NCBI RefSeq assembly: GCF_003994475.1
Contig: NZ_RZNY01000009.1
Coordinates: forward strand, 59,872-123,871
Length of the DNA stretch: 64,000 nucleotides
Origin: Paenibacillus anaericanus
GTDB taxonomy: Bacteria > Bacillota > Bacilli > Paenibacillales > Paenibacillaceae
Direction of reading: 5' to 3'
Shown: positions 1 through 8,607 of the stretch, in pieces
Position numbering within the stretch: position 1 is the first letter of the stretch
Layout: every line of letters begins with the position of its first letter
The notes under the pieces: model-generated
Told to the model about the DNA's origin: nothing
The model's database searches: none
The model's input: the letters and a program-made list of their open reading frames with translations, nothing else
Position numbers and translations under genes: made by a program

Positions 1-2
1 AA

Positions 3-281
3 AATTTACATCTTGATGTTTCATTACGGGCACTAGCAGACCATGTAAATTTACACCCGACACATTTATCCAAAATTTATAAGCTTGAAACGGGTGAAGG
101 AATTAGCGATTATGTGTTCCATCTACGGATGGAGCGTGCTTGTTATAAGCTCAAATCCACCAACAAAAAGGTTTATGAAATCAGCATGGAGATTGGATAT
201 ACGGATCCTGCATACTTTATTAAAGTGTTCAAGCGTCAGTATGGAGTAACCCCTCAGGAATATAGGGACGGAAATAAATAG
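3..281 (+). CDS. AraC-family transcriptional regulator, C-terminal part only
   Basis: The reading frame enters from the left edge and ends at TAG 279-281. About 92 residues are visible. They form the double helix-turn-helix of the AraC/XylS family: a first HTH (LADHVNLHPTHLSKIYK) and a second with the family signature (IGYTDPAYFIKVFKRQYG, then TPQEYR). In Paenibacillus such domains often sit at the end of YesN-type response regulators beside sugar-binding lipoproteins. The next gene fits that, so this regulator may control it. The N-terminal part lies outside the window, so a response-regulator receiver cannot be confirmed. Confidence 0.85.
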   Translation, partial: NLHLDVSLRALADHVNLHPTHLSKIYKLETGEGISDYVFHLRMERACYKLKSTNKKVYEISMEIGYTDPAYFIKVFKRQYGVTPQEYRDGNK

Positions 282-386
282 CATGACAGAGTACTATGAA
301 AACTAACAATCTCATATAGATCCCCTCCCCATTAGGTTGATAAAGTAACACTTGTAAGGATCATACACAGTAGGGGGAATTGAAAA

Positions 387-2066
387 ATGGGTAGATTCAA
401 AAAATCATTGATGTTGCTCGTGATCATAGCACTCGTTACAATCACAGCCTGTAACGGTAAGTCCGGTGAGAATGTAGAGAAAGATAATACCGCATCAAAT
501 GGCGTAAGTGGATCTGAAGCAGATGCTGCTTTTGCCAAAGGTAAATATGAGCCAGCCATCGAAATCAGCACCGTAATGATGCCAAGAGAGTACACACAAG
601 GTGACACTAAAGAAAATAATATCCACGATCGTTGGATGTTGGAGACTTTAGGTATCAAGCATAAAGATACTTGGTACCCGGCTAGCGACGATCAATATAG
701 ACAAAAGCTTCAACTTGCTATTGCATCAGGTGAAAAAATGCCTGATTTCGTAACTGTACCAACGAATGCGGTATTAACCAACCAACTTATTGATTCCGGT
801 CAATTTATAGCAATCGATGAGTTATTTGATAAATATGCCAACCAAATTCTAAAGGACCATGTAACAGCGAATCCAGAAGTATGGTATCCCTTCACGAGAG
901 ACGGCAAGAAATACAACTTACCGATCCTTGAATATACCGATAACGATGATACACTACTATGGTTACGTGAAGATTGGATGGAGAAACTGAATCTTCAGGC
1001 TCCTAAAACTATTGCCGATCTAGAAAATATCATGGACAAATTCAAGAATGAAAATCCTGATGGATTAGCTCCAAAGGACGTTTTCCCACTTGCAATTTCT
1101 TTGAAAAATAATACCAATACTTGGATGGGTGGTCTGGATTGGTTATTCGGAGCTTATGGTACAATCCAAGAACAATGGAATAAAGATGCCGATGGTAATC
1201 TCGAGTATGGTTCGATTAATCCCGGAGCAAAACAAGCGCTTGCTAAACTGCAAGAATGGATGGATAAAGGTTATATTCATGCAGACTCCGCTTTGTGGGA
1301 TGAAGGTAAATCAGCGGAAAGCTGGACGAAGGGCGCTGCAGGTATTCTACCAGGTGCAAACTGGGTTCCAGATTGGCCAGCTCCAGATTTATTGAAGAAC
1401 GTACCAGGATCTAAGTATAAAGCTTATCCCGTTCCTGCAGGTCCAGATGGACTCATCGGAACAAAATGGCAGAACTCAGGTGTAAACGCCAGTATCATGA
1501 TTAATAAGGATGCTGAGCATCCTGAAGCTATCTTCCTGTATTACAACTATCTGCTAGATAATTTGGCTAACCCACCTGTAGGCGGCGAATTTGAATTCGG
1601 ATTTGCTCAAGGATATGATTGGGATATGATTGATGGTCAACCAACTAGCGATAAAGATAAAATTAAAGGATTTTTCGATAAATTCCCTTACTTAACTGGC
1701 CCAGCTCGGATACCAAATCTTTATATGAAGACACTGGTTAAGCTTGCGGACGGGGAAGAACCGGTAACACCTTATGAAAAGCAAATGGCACAGTTCCGTA
1801 AACCAGAAAACTGGTATGCTGGAAAAGTAGTCATGTCACAACTAGACATTCGCAAACAAAATTACTTCACTGGCGCTGCGACGTCAACGATGATTTCGAA
1901 ATGGAACCTTCTTCGCCAATCTGAGATGGAGACATTCAACAAAATCATATACGGCCAACTGCCGGTAGATGCTTTTGATCAATTTGTCACCAACTGGAAC
2001 TCCAATGGTGGCGAGCAAATCACAAAGGAAGTTAACGAATGGTTCAAGGCTGTATCTGCGAAATAA
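387..2066 (+). CDS. Extracellular solute-binding lipoprotein, ABC sugar-uptake type
   Basis: A 559-residue protein with a lipoprotein signal: two Lys, a hydrophobic stretch, then lipobox ITAC with Cys22. A polar Ser/Gly/Asn linker follows, then a long family 1-type substrate-binding fold rich in Trp and Tyr, as in LplA-like oligosaccharide-binding proteins of Paenibacillus. A purine-rich RBS (GGGGG) lies 8-12 nt before the ATG. It should capture a sugar at the outer membrane face for an ABC importer. No permease or ATPase follows; the next gene is glnA on the other strand, so partners lie upstream of the window or elsewhere. The ligand cannot be told from sequence. Confidence 0.85.
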   Translation: MGRFKKSLMLLVIIALVTITACNGKSGENVEKDNTASNGVSGSEADAAFAKGKYEPAIEISTVMMPREYTQGDTKENNIHDRWMLETLGIKHKDTWYPASDDQYRQKLQLAIASGEKMPDFVTVPTNAVLTNQLIDSGQFIAIDELFDKYANQILKDHVTANPEVWYPFTRDGKKYNLPILEYTDNDDTLLWLREDWMEKLNLQAPKTIADLENIMDKFKNENPDGLAPKDVFPLAISLKNNTNTWMGGLDWLFGAYGTIQEQWNKDADGNLEYGSINPGAKQALAKLQEWMDKGYIHADSALWDEGKSAESWTKGAAGILPGANWVPDWPAPDLLKNVPGSKYKAYPVPAGPDGLIGTKWQNSGVNASIMINKDAEHPEAIFLYYNYLLDNLANPPVGGEFEFGFAQGYDWDMIDGQPTSDKDKIKGFFDKFPYLTGPARIPNLYMKTLVKLADGEEPVTPYEKQMAQFRKPENWYAGKVVMSQLDIRKQNYFTGAATSTMISKWNLLRQSEMETFNKIIYGQLPVDAFDQFVTNWNSNGGEQITKEVNEWFKAVSAK

Positions 2067-2114
2067 CTATATATAAAACTGAACGGGAAGTAGATCCTTG
2101 ACTACCGCATAATA

Positions 2115-2155
2115 AAAACAGGGTGTGGATCGCAATATGATCCACACCCTGTTTT
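2115..2155. terminator. Bidirectional rho-independent terminator
   Basis: Perfect 17-bp inverted repeat (AAAACAGGGTGTGGATC and its complement) around a 7-nt loop. A/T tracts are part of both arms, so it can stop both the lipoprotein gene and the convergent glnA. Confidence 0.9.
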
Positions 2156-2173
2156 GTATGCATACTATTAATC

Positions 2174-3598
2174 TTACAAGTCGTAATAAAGTCCAAATTC
2201 ATAAGGATGAACACGAATCGCAACCGATCTTGCCTCAGCGCGCTTCAGATCAACGAAGTTATCAATGAACTCTTTAGTGAACACGCCGCCTTCAGTCAAG
2301 AATTCATAATCAGCCTCAAGAGCATTCAATGCTTCATCAAGTGATCCTGGAACGCTACGAATTTCTCCTTTTTCTGCATCGGATAGTTCATAAATATTTT
2401 TATCAAAAGGTCCATAACCTTCTTTTGTGGGATCAATCTTACGTTTGATTCCGTCCAAACCTGCCATCAGCATAGCTGAGAACGCTAGGTAAGGATTTGC
2501 CGTAGAATCCGGTGTACGGAACTCGATCCGACATCCCTTAGGTGTAACTGCTGCAACCGGAATACGGACAGCTGCAGAACGATTACCTTTAGAATAAACC
2601 AAGTTTACTGGTGCTTCGTATCCAGGTACCAGACGCTTGAACGAATTCGTACTAGGATTCGTGAACGCGATTAATGCTGGTGCATGGTACAAAATACCAC
2701 CAATATAATGTAGAGCCATTTCACTCAAATTCGCATAAGCGCCTTTTTCGTAGAACAACGGAGTGTCACCATTAAAGATCGATTGGTGAACATGCATCCC
2801 GCTACCATTGTCGCCAAATAACGGTTTTGGCATGAACGTCGCCGTTTTACCATATTGAGCAGCTGTATTGTGTACAATATACTTATAGATCATCAAATTA
2901 TCAGCCGTTTTAGTCAGTGTATCAAATCGGAAATTGATCTCTGCTTGACCAGCAGTAGCAACTTCATGATGATGACGTTCAACTCGAATCCCCGCTTCTT
3001 CTAACAAACGGCACATTTCACTACGTATATCCTGTTGTTTATCCATCGGAGCTACCGGAACATAGCCACCTTTGACAGGAATTTTGAAGCCCGAGTTTCC
3101 ACCTTCTTCACTCCGTCCCGTATTCCAATTCGCTTCTTCAGAATCTACCGAATAATACGTTTTGTTCATTCCACTCTCATAACGTACATCGTCAAAAATA
3201 AAGAACTCTGATTCAGGAGCAAAAAATGCTGCTGTTCCAATTCCGCTTTCTTTCAAGTACTCTTCAGCCCGAACCGCGATACTACGTGGATCTCTTTCAT
3301 AACGCTCACCATCTGGCGTGAAAATGTCACAAAATACATTTAGCGTCTTGTGAGCCGTGAAAGGATCCACATATATTGAGCCATGATCCGGCATCATTAC
3401 CATGTCAGATTCTTCAATACCACGGAATCCCGGAATAGATGATCCATCAAATGCAACACCATTTACGAAAGTATCTTCGTCAACCTCTTTTGCAGGCAAA
3501 GTGATGTGATGCGCACGGCCAGATAAATCTGCAAAACGGAAATCCACCCATTCGATTTGTTTCTCTTTAATTGTTTTCAAAACTAGCTCTGCTGACAT
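2174..3598 (-). CDS. glnA: Type I glutamine synthetase, beta subtype (GSI-beta-like)
   Basis: A 474-residue glutamine synthetase making glutamine from glutamate, ammonia and ATP in the cytosol. Visible motifs are FDGSSIPGF near the N-terminus, the metal and glutamate sites PESEFF, HHHEVA and GDNGSGMH, and NRSAAVRIP. The length, the insert around residues 140-190 and the ending EFGLYYDL resemble the proteobacterial 469-residue enzyme rather than the about 444-residue alpha enzyme of Bacillus glnRA. Tyr403 (KNIYELS) aligns with the adenylylated Tyr of enteric enzymes, though no adenylyltransferase gene is in the window. The RBS GGGGAGGA precedes ATG at 3598. It is monocistronic, with a strong SigA-type promoter and an upstream GlnR/TnrA-type operator. 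Confidence 0.93.
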   Translation of the reverse strand: MSAELVLKTIKEKQIEWVDFRFADLSGRAHHITLPAKEVDEDTFVNGVAFDGSSIPGFRGIEESDMVMMPDHGSIYVDPFTAHKTLNVFCDIFTPDGERYERDPRSIAVRAEEYLKESGIGTAAFFAPESEFFIFDDVRYESGMNKTYYSVDSEEANWNTGRSEEGGNSGFKIPVKGGYVPVAPMDKQQDIRSEMCRLLEEAGIRVERHHHEVATAGQAEINFRFDTLTKTADNLMIYKYIVHNTAAQYGKTATFMPKPLFGDNGSGMHVHQSIFNGDTPLFYEKGAYANLSEMALHYIGGILYHAPALIAFTNPSTNSFKRLVPGYEAPVNLVYSKGNRSAAVRIPVAAVTPKGCRIEFRTPDSTANPYLAFSAMLMAGLDGIKRKIDPTKEGYGPFDKNIYELSDAEKGEIRSVPGSLDEALNALEADYEFLTEGGVFTKEFIDNFVDLKRAEARSVAIRVHPYEFGLYYDL

Positions 3599-3674
3599 AT
3601 GATTTCCTCCCCAATCACGAACATTAAATCAAAAAATTGATGTTAACGTTCATCCTTTTCATCATTATGTCGTC

Positions 3675-3703
3675 ATTATAAAACCAGAATTTTCTGTCGT
3701 CAA
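3675..3703 (-). promoter_or_regulatory. SigA-type promoter of glnA
   Basis: On the minus strand TTGACG (3698-3703), a 17-nt spacer, then TATAAT (3675-3680). It lies about 75 nt upstream of the glnA start. The leader between carries an imperfect inverted repeat (GAACGTTAAC / TTTAATGTTC). Confidence 0.8.
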
Positions 3704-3731
3704 TACTCATGTCAGGTATTTTTGTGCTCAA

Positions 3732-3748
3732 TGTGAGGTATTATAACA
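3732..3748. promoter_or_regulatory. GlnR/TnrA-type operator upstream of glnA
   Basis: TGTGAGGTATTATAACA matches the GlnR/TnrA consensus TGTNA-N7-TNACA exactly. It is centred roughly 70 bp upstream of the predicted transcription start, which favours an activating rather than blocking role. This is inference. The rest of 3599-3955 shows no gene. Confidence 0.7.
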
Positions 3749-3955
3749 TTCAGTACAAACTTGTCGACAAATAGTATAAAAGACCTTAATCTATTAAATT
3801 TAAGGCACTTTTACGGAGGCAATAAACCATCGGAAAAAGTCGATTTTGTACAAACAAAAAACATTACAAAAATAGGCTATCTCCCAAGTTATATGGATCC
3901 ACTCGAGAAACAACCTATCTATAATTTTGTTAACTAAATATAGTCATTCTATTGT

Positions 3956-4999
3956 TTAGAGCATGATTGGTGACTTCGGTGTATCAAAGCTTTTGCCAAC
4001 AAGTGGTGCTAGCTTCTCCAAATCACGAAGTAGATCAGCAAACTGATCCGGGAATAATGATTGCACGCCGTCTCCAGTCATAGAATTATCTGGATCTGTA
4101 TGCATTTCAATGATAAGGCCATCTGCTCCAGCCGCTACCGATGCTTTTGTCATTGGCACAACCAACTCACGACGTCCCGTGCCATGGCTAGGATCAGAAA
4201 TCACAGGCAAGTGGCTGAGACTTTGGAGAACTGGAATGGCAGATAAGTCTAATGTATTTCGTGTGTATGTCTCAAATGTACGAATTCCACGTTCACATAA
4301 CATAACATTCGGGTTTCCGCCTGCCAAAATGTATTCTGCTGCATTCAAAAGTTCATCATAAGTTGCACTAAATCCCCGTTTCAACAGCACTGGCTTGCCA
4401 CATGTTCCTAGTTTCCGCAATAAATCGAAGTTCTGCATATTACGCGTTCCTATTTGCAAAATATCAGCATATTCAGCGCAAATATCCACATATTCCGGTG
4501 TCATGACCTCTGTAATTGTCAGCAAATCATGTTTCTTACCTGCTTCCGCCATCATAATGAGACCTTCAACGCCAACTCCTTGGAAGCTATATGGACCTGT
4601 ACGCGGCTTAAATGCCCCTCCACGAAGCACTTGCCCACCAGCTGCCTTAACTAGACCAGCGATTTCATCAATCTGCTCTGGAGATTCTACTGCACAAGGA
4701 CCGCCCATAACTACAAGCTCTCCTCCACCGATTTTGACATCCCCGATCGTGATTACTGTATTCTCAGGATGGAAGTCACGGCTAGCCAGTTTATATGATT
4801 TGGAGATCTTGATTACACTCTCCACATCTTTCATCTGACGCAGATGTTCAGCAAGTTTAGGCTCAATAGTACCGATTAGTCCAATTACAGTACGATCACT
4901 TCCACGTGATACGTGAGTCTGTAGTCCTTCTTTTTCAATCACAGCAATAATTTCTTGAATACGGCCCTCAGGGGTTTGATTGGAGGTAATTACGATCAT
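3956..4999 (-). CDS. aroF: 3-deoxy-7-phosphoheptulonate (DAHP) synthase, type I-beta
   Basis: This enzyme condenses phosphoenolpyruvate and erythrose 4-phosphate, the first step of the shikimate pathway. The 347-residue protein has an N-terminal ferredoxin-like domain of about 80 residues, the regulatory part of Bacillus-type DAHP synthases, then the barrel with GGPCAVES, RGGAFKPRT, IGTRNMQNF, LLKRG and ISDPSHGTG. An upstream ATG at 5017 would add six residues, but AAAGGATGG before the inner ATG at 4999 is the better RBS and gives the usual MIVIT start. It stands alone downstream of a small ORF. No T-box or trp-type leader was seen. Confidence 0.92.
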   Translation of the reverse strand: MIVITSNQTPEGRIQEIIAVIEKEGLQTHVSRGSDRTVIGLIGTIEPKLAEHLRQMKDVESVIKISKSYKLASRDFHPENTVITIGDVKIGGGELVVMGGPCAVESPEQIDEIAGLVKAAGGQVLRGGAFKPRTGPYSFQGVGVEGLIMMAEAGKKHDLLTITEVMTPEYVDICAEYADILQIGTRNMQNFDLLRKLGTCGKPVLLKRGFSATYDELLNAAEYILAGGNPNVMLCERGIRTFETYTRNTLDLSAIPVLQSLSHLPVISDPSHGTGRRELVVPMTKASVAAGADGLIIEMHTDPDNSMTGDGVQSLFPDQFADLLRDLEKLAPLVGKSFDTPKSPIML

Positions 5000-5056
5000 T
5001 TTAATCCATCCTTTCATATTTAACGGACAAGTGCTAGTTTAGTTCATATGACACAT

Positions 5057-5146
5057 TTATAATTTGATGCTTGAACGCTTGTTCGCTTCTACGCTTTTAA
5101 TTACTAAAGTAATGATACTGCATAAAGCTATCCCCGTCAAGGCCAT
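5057..5146 (-). CDS. Possible 29-residue small ORF before aroF
   Basis: ATG at 5144-5146 is preceded by an ideal RBS (GAGGAGG, spacing about 6). It encodes 29 residues: a hydrophobic first half (MALTGIALCSIITLVI) and a Lys/Arg/Ser tail, ending TAA 5057-5059. It could be a tiny membrane peptide or a leader peptide for aroF, whose start is 57 nt downstream. It has no Phe, Tyr or Trp codons, so classical aromatic attenuation is unlikely. Support is limited to the RBS and open frame. Confidence 0.4.
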   Translation of the reverse strand: MALTGIALCSIITLVIKSVEANKRSSIKL

Positions 5147-5176
5147 ACTAACCTCCTCACAACTTGCCTAGACAAG

Positions 5177-5241
5177 AAAAACCCCGATAATCTTCTGATA
5201 CAGCGCTACTTTAGCACATTGTACGAGATTAACGGGGTTTT
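5177..5241 (-). terminator. Terminator after ispH
   Basis: On the minus strand CCCCGTTAATCT pairs with AGATTATCGGGG (one mismatch) around a loop of about 30 nt and is followed by a T run. It separates ispH from the small ORF and aroF. Confidence 0.75.
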
Positions 5242-5272
5242 CAATTTAGAAAAGCAATTTAGAAAAATAATA

Positions 5273-6235
5273 TCATGTGGTTGTTTTAGTTTTTGCCCCC
5301 GCTTTAACAGGAGGCAATAACTTCTGCATATTTACTGTACGAATAATTTCCCATGTATCCGGATTATTAGGGTCATACTGTTCTAAATAAGCAATGACTT
5401 CTCGGGTAATCGGAGTCGGCGTAGAAGCACCAGATGTCACTGCTACTTTGTTTATTCCCTTAAGCCATTCCCGGTTCAATTCAGTCACATCCGAGATCCG
5501 GTAGGCCGTCACACCCGAAATCTCCTCTGATACCTGGGCAAGGCGGTTTGAATTATTGCTTCGTGGGTCACCAACGACAATGACTAAATCTGCCTGACCT
5601 GCTTGCTCCGCTACAGCTTCTTGGCGGACTTGTGTAGCCAAACAAATCTCATTGTGCACTTCAGCCCCCGGAAACTTCCGAAGTAATTCCTTCATGATAT
5701 GTTTAATATCCCACTGACTCATCGTAGTCTGATTTGTAATCACAATCTTATCTGAATGAATGCTTAAATTTTCGATTTCTTCCTCTTTCTCAATCAAATG
5801 TACACGGTCAGGTGCGACGCCAATAGCTCCTTCTGGTTCTGGGTGCCCTCTCTTACCGATATAGACCACATCATAACCTTCAGCTACCTTCTCCTTGATT
5901 AGCACATGTGTCTTCGTCACATCAGGGCAAGTAGCATCTACCGTTGTTAGCCCCTTCTCACGGGCAATTTTACGTACCTCTGGTGACACACCATGTGCAG
6001 TGAAAATAATAGTGCCACTTTCCACCTGACTCAATATTTCGAGACGATTCGGTCCGTCCAGTGTAATAATTCCTTCATCCTCGAAAGAATTTGTGACATG
6101 ACTATTATGAACAATCATGCCCAATATATAAATCGGCCGCGGCAAATCGAGGTTCTTAGCAGCCTGTCTGGCAAGCACCATCGCATCTACAACACCATAA
6201 CAATAACCTCGTGGTGAAATTTTAATAACTTCCAT
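5273..6235 (-). CDS. ispH: 4-hydroxy-3-methylbut-2-enyl diphosphate reductase
   Basis: The last enzyme of the non-mevalonate isoprenoid pathway, reducing HMBPP to IPP and DMAPP with a [4Fe-4S] cluster. From the ATG at 6235 the protein has 320 residues. The three cluster cysteines are visible at Cys12 (RGYCYGV), Cys103 (DATCPDV) and Cys198 (NEICLATQ), with substrate-binding IVHN, TAHG and [12 protein letters not shown] at 6253 would add six residues but has no RBS, while GAGG stands upstream of the chosen ATG. It is followed by its own terminator. The product supplies menaquinone and undecaprenyl chains. Confidence 0.95.
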   Translation of the reverse strand: MEVIKISPRGYCYGVVDAMVLARQAAKNLDLPRPIYILGMIVHNSHVTNSFEDEGIITLDGPNRLEILSQVESGTIIFTAHGVSPEVRKIAREKGLTTVDATCPDVTKTHVLIKEKVAEGYDVVYIGKRGHPEPEGAIGVAPDRVHLIEKEEEIENLSIHSDKIVITNQTTMSQWDIKHIMKELLRKFPGAEVHNEICLATQVRQEAVAEQAGQADLVIVVGDPRSNNSNRLAQVSEEISGVTAYRISDVTELNREWLKGINKVAVTSGASTPTPITREVIAYLEQYDPNNPDTWEIIRTVNMQKLLPPVKAGAKTKTTT

Positions 6236-6300
6236 AGTTTGGACAAACCTCACTTTCTCGTTTCAACATTTCCTTACGGAAGAAACAACTCTATTATATC

Positions 6301-7758
6301 CTATTCCTCCGAAGCGTCAAAGATAGTGGGAAGCCAAATCACAAACGTCGTACCTTCTCCTAGTTTCGTTTTTACTTCAACAGATCCATCATGCTCATCT
6401 ATGATCCATTTAGCTATTGATAATCCTAGACCCGTTCCCTGAATAATCCCTCTAGACGGATCAGCACGATAGAATCGCTCAAAAATATGTGGTACTTCCT
6501 CACGGTCCATTCCAATTCCAGAATCAGCGATCCTAATTCCAATTTGATTATCTGCAGCAATGGCATCTATTGTCACACTGCCTTCTTGTGTATATTTGAA
6601 TGCATTCTCTATGAAGATAAATAACATCTGCTGCAAATAATCTCTGCTACCCATGATATAAGTATTTTCGACTGCACTCAAATCACCCTGGAGCCACAAC
6701 GCCTTGCGAGGAAGAAATTGCGCACGCCGAACCACTTCCTCCACTAATGGAGCGAGCGGTATTTGTTCTTTAACTACTGTCTGCCCCGCATCTGCCCTGG
6801 CAAGCGACAGCATGTCATTCACCAGTCTGCTCATGCGTTCAGACTCATCTGAAATATCACTCATAGCTTCCAAAGAAATATTCCGTAACTCCTCTTCGTC
6901 AAAAGCTACTGTACCATCCTTATCCTGAGACCACATTTTCTTCAAAAGATCGACATTGCCGCGAATAGTCGTAAGGGGGGTACGAAGTTCATGCGAAGCG
7001 TCCGAGACAAAACGCCGTTGAGTCGCATAAGCTTCATCCAGTTCTCTATAAAATACCTCTGTACGCTCCAGCATGTTATTCACTGTCCCGATCAGTTGAC
7101 CTATCTCATCGTTTGGACCCTCATAATCAATTCTTACACTGAGATCATTTCCCGTCTGAATACCACTTGCGGCCTCGATCACTTTGCCAATCGGTGCCAT
7201 AGATTTTCTTGCAAGAAACAGCCCGAACGTACTCGCAACCACAATCGAAACGAATGAACCTACGATCAGCATATTCTTCAATCGAACCATTAAACGATGT
7301 TCTGTATTGGTATCTGCTGCAAGCTGTAGCGAGCCTACGATAATATTCTCAATAACAAGGGGGCGTTCATACAATATATATGAATTACCGTTAATCGACA
7401 CATTTTGGAATTCGCCCTTCATACCTATATCTTCAATGGATGGAACCGGAAATACCATCTCTCGGTCGAGCATCCCTTGTGATCTTTCTAAAGTACCTTT
7501 AACATAATTATTGAGTTGCCAGAAAATACGTGCATCTTCAAGCCGAATCCTTTGACTCAGCTCCAACCTGAGGTCTAATCCCTGTGAAAAACCAACCGTT
7601 TTTTCCTTAGCAATCTGTGCTCCTTGTTCTTCAACGCGATTCTTCACTTCATGAAAAGTATTATACCAAACAAGCCCATAAATCGATGCTCCAAACAGAA
7701 TTAACACAACGCCCAATATACCTGTGTACCAAGCAGTCAGCCGAAGTCTTATCGACAC
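6301..7758 (-). CDS. Two-component sensor histidine kinase
   Basis: A 485-residue membrane kinase: TM1 about 12-32, an extracellular sensor region of about 125 residues, TM2 about 161-183, HAMP, a dimerisation domain with His256 in SDASHELRTPL, and an ATPase domain with N box (FIENAFKYT), G1 (DSGIGM) and G2 (GTGLGLSIAK). The start is GTG, 1 nt after the TGA of the response regulator, which implies translational coupling. The htrA-type protease gene directly upstream suggests a role like CssRS secretion-stress sensing. The extracellular domain does not show which signal is read. Confidence 0.9.
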   Translation of the reverse strand: MSIRLRLTAWYTGILGVVLILFGASIYGLVWYNTFHEVKNRVEEQGAQIAKEKTVGFSQGLDLRLELSQRIRLEDARIFWQLNNYVKGTLERSQGMLDREMVFPVPSIEDIGMKGEFQNVSINGNSYILYERPLVIENIIVGSLQLAADTNTEHRLMVRLKNMLIVGSFVSIVVASTFGLFLARKSMAPIGKVIEAASGIQTGNDLSVRIDYEGPNDEIGQLIGTVNNMLERTEVFYRELDEAYATQRRFVSDASHELRTPLTTIRGNVDLLKKMWSQDKDGTVAFDEEELRNISLEAMSDISDESERMSRLVNDMLSLARADAGQTVVKEQIPLAPLVEEVVRRAQFLPRKALWLQGDLSAVENTYIMGSRDYLQQMLFIFIENAFKYTQEGSVTIDAIAADNQIGIRIADSGIGMDREEVPHIFERFYRADPSRGIIQGTGLGLSIAKWIIDEHDGSVEVKTKLGEGTTFVIWLPTIFDASEE

Positions 7759-7759
7759 C

Positions 7760-8449
7760 TCAAGAATCTCCTCTCAGGATGTAACCAGCTCCACGAATAG
7801 TTTGTATAATTCGCTTGCCGCCATACTCTTCCGTTTTTTGTCGTAACATCGCTATATAAACTTCCAGTACATTAGACTCGCCACTATAGTCATATCCCCA
7901 TATTTTATCCATGATTAAATCCCTTGTCAGAAGTCTCTTAGGATTCTGCATGAATAAATATAACAACTCGAATTCTTTGGCAGTTAGTTCAAGGCGCTGC
8001 CCCGCCCGTAGAACCTCACGTGAATCAAGATCGAGTATAATATCCTCGAAGGAAAGTCTTTGCCCCGCTGTTTCTCCCGCTGGTTCTTTACGCCGCAACA
8101 AGGCACGAACTCTAGCCAACAATTCTTCAAGTGCAAACGGCTTGACCAAATAATCATCAGCTCCCATATCAAGCCCCTTCACTCGGTTCTCCACCTCGTC
8201 CTTAGCCGTCAGCATCAAGACAGGAACCGTACTCCCCCCCTCACGCAATCTTCGGCACACCTCAAAGCCATCAATCATTGGCATCATGACATCCAGAATG
8301 ATCAAGTCCGGATCAACCGCCAATACCTTTGACAGTCCTTCTGTCCCATTGTTCGCTATATGTACATCATATCCTTCGAAGGCCAATCCTCTTCGCAACA
8401 TGGATGTGATTTTTTCATCGTCATCAATAACTAATATTCCGGATCTCAT
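7760..8449 (-). CDS. OmpR-family response regulator
   Basis: 229 residues: receiver domain with acidic pocket DDDE near residue 10, phospho-acceptor Asp53 (IILDVMMP), Thr/Lys switch residues (LMLTAKD, LVKPF), then a winged-helix DNA-binding domain ending in YDYSGESNVLEVYIAMLRQK and IRGAGYIL. The RBS AGAGGAG precedes the ATG at 8449. It is co-transcribed with the kinase that follows. A pair of 11-bp-spaced direct repeats before the upstream protease gene is a plausible binding site. Confidence 0.93.
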   Translation of the reverse strand: MRSGILVIDDDEKITSMLRRGLAFEGYDVHIANNGTEGLSKVLAVDPDLIILDVMMPMIDGFEVCRRLREGGSTVPVLMLTAKDEVENRVKGLDMGADDYLVKPFALEELLARVRALLRRKEPAGETAGQRLSFEDIILDLDSREVLRAGQRLELTAKEFELLYLFMQNPKRLLTRDLIMDKIWGYDYSGESNVLEVYIAMLRQKTEEYGGKRIIQTIRGAGYILRGDS

Positions 8450-8545
8450 CGTAAACTCTCCTCTACTAAGGCGATAACAATTGGGTACAGTTCGCCCACA
8501 TCTTCATTATTCCTATTTTATCAAAAAAAATGATTACAAACGAAT

Positions 8546-8580
8546 AAGAGGCGGTAGGACATAAAGCCCTGCCGCCTCTT
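8546..8580 (-). terminator. Terminator after the HtrA-like gene
   Basis: Stem AAGAGGCGG(T/C)AGG with one wobble pair and an 8-nt loop. T-rich sequence follows on the minus strand. It separates the protease gene from the two-component genes. Confidence 0.8.
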
Positions 8581-8607
8581 GCAACACTTTAGGCCAGAAC
8601 AATCACA

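Noticed and set aside
4395..4838. 147-codon plus-strand ORF
   Set aside because: It lies wholly inside aroF on the opposite strand, has no RBS and no protein-like composition.
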